From NCBI GenBank assembly GCA_019636835.1, contig JAHBWU010000038.1, positions 1 to 36,934 on the forward strand: DNA of 36,934 bases. Direction: 5' to 3'. The notes below the pieces were generated by a model. That model saw only the letters and a program-made list of their open reading frames with translations. It was not told the origin of the DNA and did not search any database. Both the position numbers and the translations under genes were made by a program. Position 1 is the first letter of the stretch, and each line of letters begins with the position of its first letter. The DNA is from Nitrospira sp. Lineage in GTDB: Bacteria > Nitrospirota > Nitrospiria > Nitrospirales > Nitrospiraceae. Below, in pieces: positions 35,974 through 36,934 of this stretch.

Positions 35974-36083
35974 GCGGCACTTCCCGCAGCCCTTCGAGCG
36001 GCGGAACCTCCCGCAATTATTTCAACGGCAACCCTTCACAGACGGGACCTCCCACGTCTACTTTAACGGCGGGACCTCCCGCC
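35974..36083. repeat. Short degenerate repeats around the 3' end of aclA
   Basis: A GCGGGAGGT-CCGC-like unit, read on the minus strand, recurs at 36083-36068 (a perfect 7-2-7 palindrome inside aclA), 36057-36041, 36014-36001 and 35987-35974. The first spans the last coding residues (REVPPLK), and the later copies would encode REVPPLEG and LREVPRY if translated. They lie across the aclA stop and in the gap before acn. Confidence 0.5.
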
Positions 36084-36934
36084 GCTTCGGCGCCGCGTAG
36101 TTCACCAGATAATCGAACAGCCGGATCAAGCGGCTGTCCTGACGTTTCTGATCGACCCAGTGGCCGATCAACCCGATCGTGCGCGACAGGATGAAGAAAC
36201 CGTTCAAACTGTCGACCGGGAACCCCAGATCGACGAGCACGGCCGCCATCGTACCGTCCACGTTCAGAATCAGATTGTCTTTCTTCGCCGCCGTCACCTG
36301 CTCCACCTGCAAGGCGAAGTCGAGGCAGGGCGTCTTGATGTGAAGGCTTTTCACGTAACCCACAAGCTCTTTCACGCGCTTGTCGGGATTCCGCAAACTC
36401 TTCACGCGATGACCGATGCCCGGAACCGGGCCGACATTCTTTTTCATGTAGGCCAGAAACTCGTCTACATTCATCTTGTTGTCGACGGCATGCTTGAACC
36501 AACGGCCGGCATCCGTCACGGCGCCGCCGAAGCGTGGACCGATCATGATCAAGCCGGCCGCCACTGCTTGCGACAGACCGATGCCGGCGCAGGCCGCAAG
36601 AATCGTCGCATAAGCACCGCTGACGCAGGGACCGTGGTCGGCAGAAAGCATCATGATGCGCTTGATGATTTCCGCTTCCTGCTTCGAGATCAGCCGCTTG
36701 TCCCAGAGAAGACCGATGACATGAGGAATTTCATAGCCCTTATTGATAAGCTCAGAGGCCGGATAGCCGTCGTAGCAAGGCTCGTCGCCTCGATCATCGC
36801 TGATGGTGGTACGGATGAGCGGCGCAACCATCACTTCATCGGCTTTCATCGCCTCTTCTATGGACTTCGGCAGCCGAGGCAGGATGGTCGGTTCGACCGG
36901 CTCCTTCACCTGGCCGGACTTGAGCAATTCCTGA
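36058..36934 (-). CDS. aclA: ATP-citrate lyase subunit AclA, C-terminal half (cut by window edge)
   Basis: About 291 residues are visible and the frame stays open to the right edge, so the 5' part lies outside. The visible part is the citrate-synthase-like (citryl-CoA lyase) domain: TISDDRG, SADHGPCVSGAY with the conserved DH histidine, MIGPRFGGAVTDAG, GIGHRVKS with the second catalytic histidine, and NVDGTMAAVLVDLGF with the aspartate. This is the pattern of bacterial AclA and human ACLY. Reaction of the complete enzyme: citrate + CoA + ATP to acetyl-CoA + oxaloacetate + ADP + Pi, the key step of the reductive TCA cycle. A stand-alone citryl-CoA lyase is a possible alternative, since the synthetase half is not visible. 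The C-terminus ends in a repeat-derived REVPPLK. Confidence 0.87.
   Translation of the reverse strand, partial: QELLKSGQVKEPVEPTILPRLPKSIEEAMKADEVMVAPLIRTTISDDRGDEPCYDGYPASELINKGYEIPHVIGLLWDKRLISKQEAEIIKRIMMLSADHGPCVSGAYATILAACAGIGLSQAVAAGLIMIGPRFGGAVTDAGRWFKHAVDNKMNVDEFLAYMKKNVGPVPGIGHRVKSLRNPDKRVKELVGYVKSLHIKTPCLDFALQVEQVTAAKKDNLILNVDGTMAAVLVDLGFPVDSLNGFFILSRTIGLIGHWVDQKRQDSRLIRLFDYLVNYAAPKRREVPPLK

Noticed and set aside
35879..36016. 46-residue N-terminal extension of aconitase
   Set aside because: It runs through degenerate repeats and lies before a good ribosome-binding site; aconitases of this type start near MSLDIAKPLY-like sequence.

Overview
The window most likely comes from a Nitrospira-like bacterium (phylum Nitrospirota), an autotroph fixing CO2 by the reductive TCA cycle. 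The basis is the minus-strand block at the right end (26590 to the window edge). In transcription order it encodes the C-terminal half of ATP-citrate lyase AclA (cut by the edge), aconitase, monomeric isocitrate dehydrogenase, a FrdB-type iron-sulfur protein, a FrdA-type flavoprotein, and SucC/SucD. Together they cover much of the cycle between citrate and succinate. The genus is inferred from gene content, not from a marker gene.

Left part (1-7231, plus strand). A cluster holds a truncated ATP-grasp-like protein, a glutaredoxin-like protein, a KamA-family lysine 2,3-aminomutase and a two-domain dCTP deaminase. A 122-bp palindromic repeat element follows. Next come a four-helix membrane protein, a TIGR04283/TIGR04282 glycosyltransferase pair (named for arsenosugar biosynthesis), a short-chain dehydrogenase with an abnormal active-site motif, and a small zinc-ribbon-like protein.

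Middle part (7265-18000). This is rich in cell-envelope genes: an alpha/beta hydrolase, a DUF4105 protein, DUF3015, a TRL-like lipoprotein behind a very good sigma-70 promoter, an outer-membrane beta-barrel, DUF3332, a nucleotidyltransferase with an overlapping small partner (toxin-antitoxin-like layout), a metallophosphoesterase overlapping an M48 membrane metalloprotease, an AIM24/TIGR00266 protein, and an amidohydrolase with a Tat-like motif.

Secretion-like locus (18000-24891). A 1369-residue protein (TPRs, about 700 residues of Pro/Glu/Ser-rich linker, one membrane helix, a C-terminal domain ending in a pseudopilin-like motif) is divergent from a short GspD-type secretin and a PilZ protein. 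The 669-bp gap between the divergent genes carries two perfect short palindromes. An outer-membrane beta-barrel gene follows at 25210-26043.

Most notable points: (1) the fumarate reductase-like pair lacks the flavin-linking histidine and has a fourth cysteine in the third Fe-S motif, with no membrane anchor gene beside it; (2) the giant TPR protein/secretin/PilZ locus; (3) several repeat families between genes, including a 20-nt GTGCTCGCT...GCGCGCA motif found at least five times. No tRNA, rRNA, CRISPR array or transposase gene was seen.
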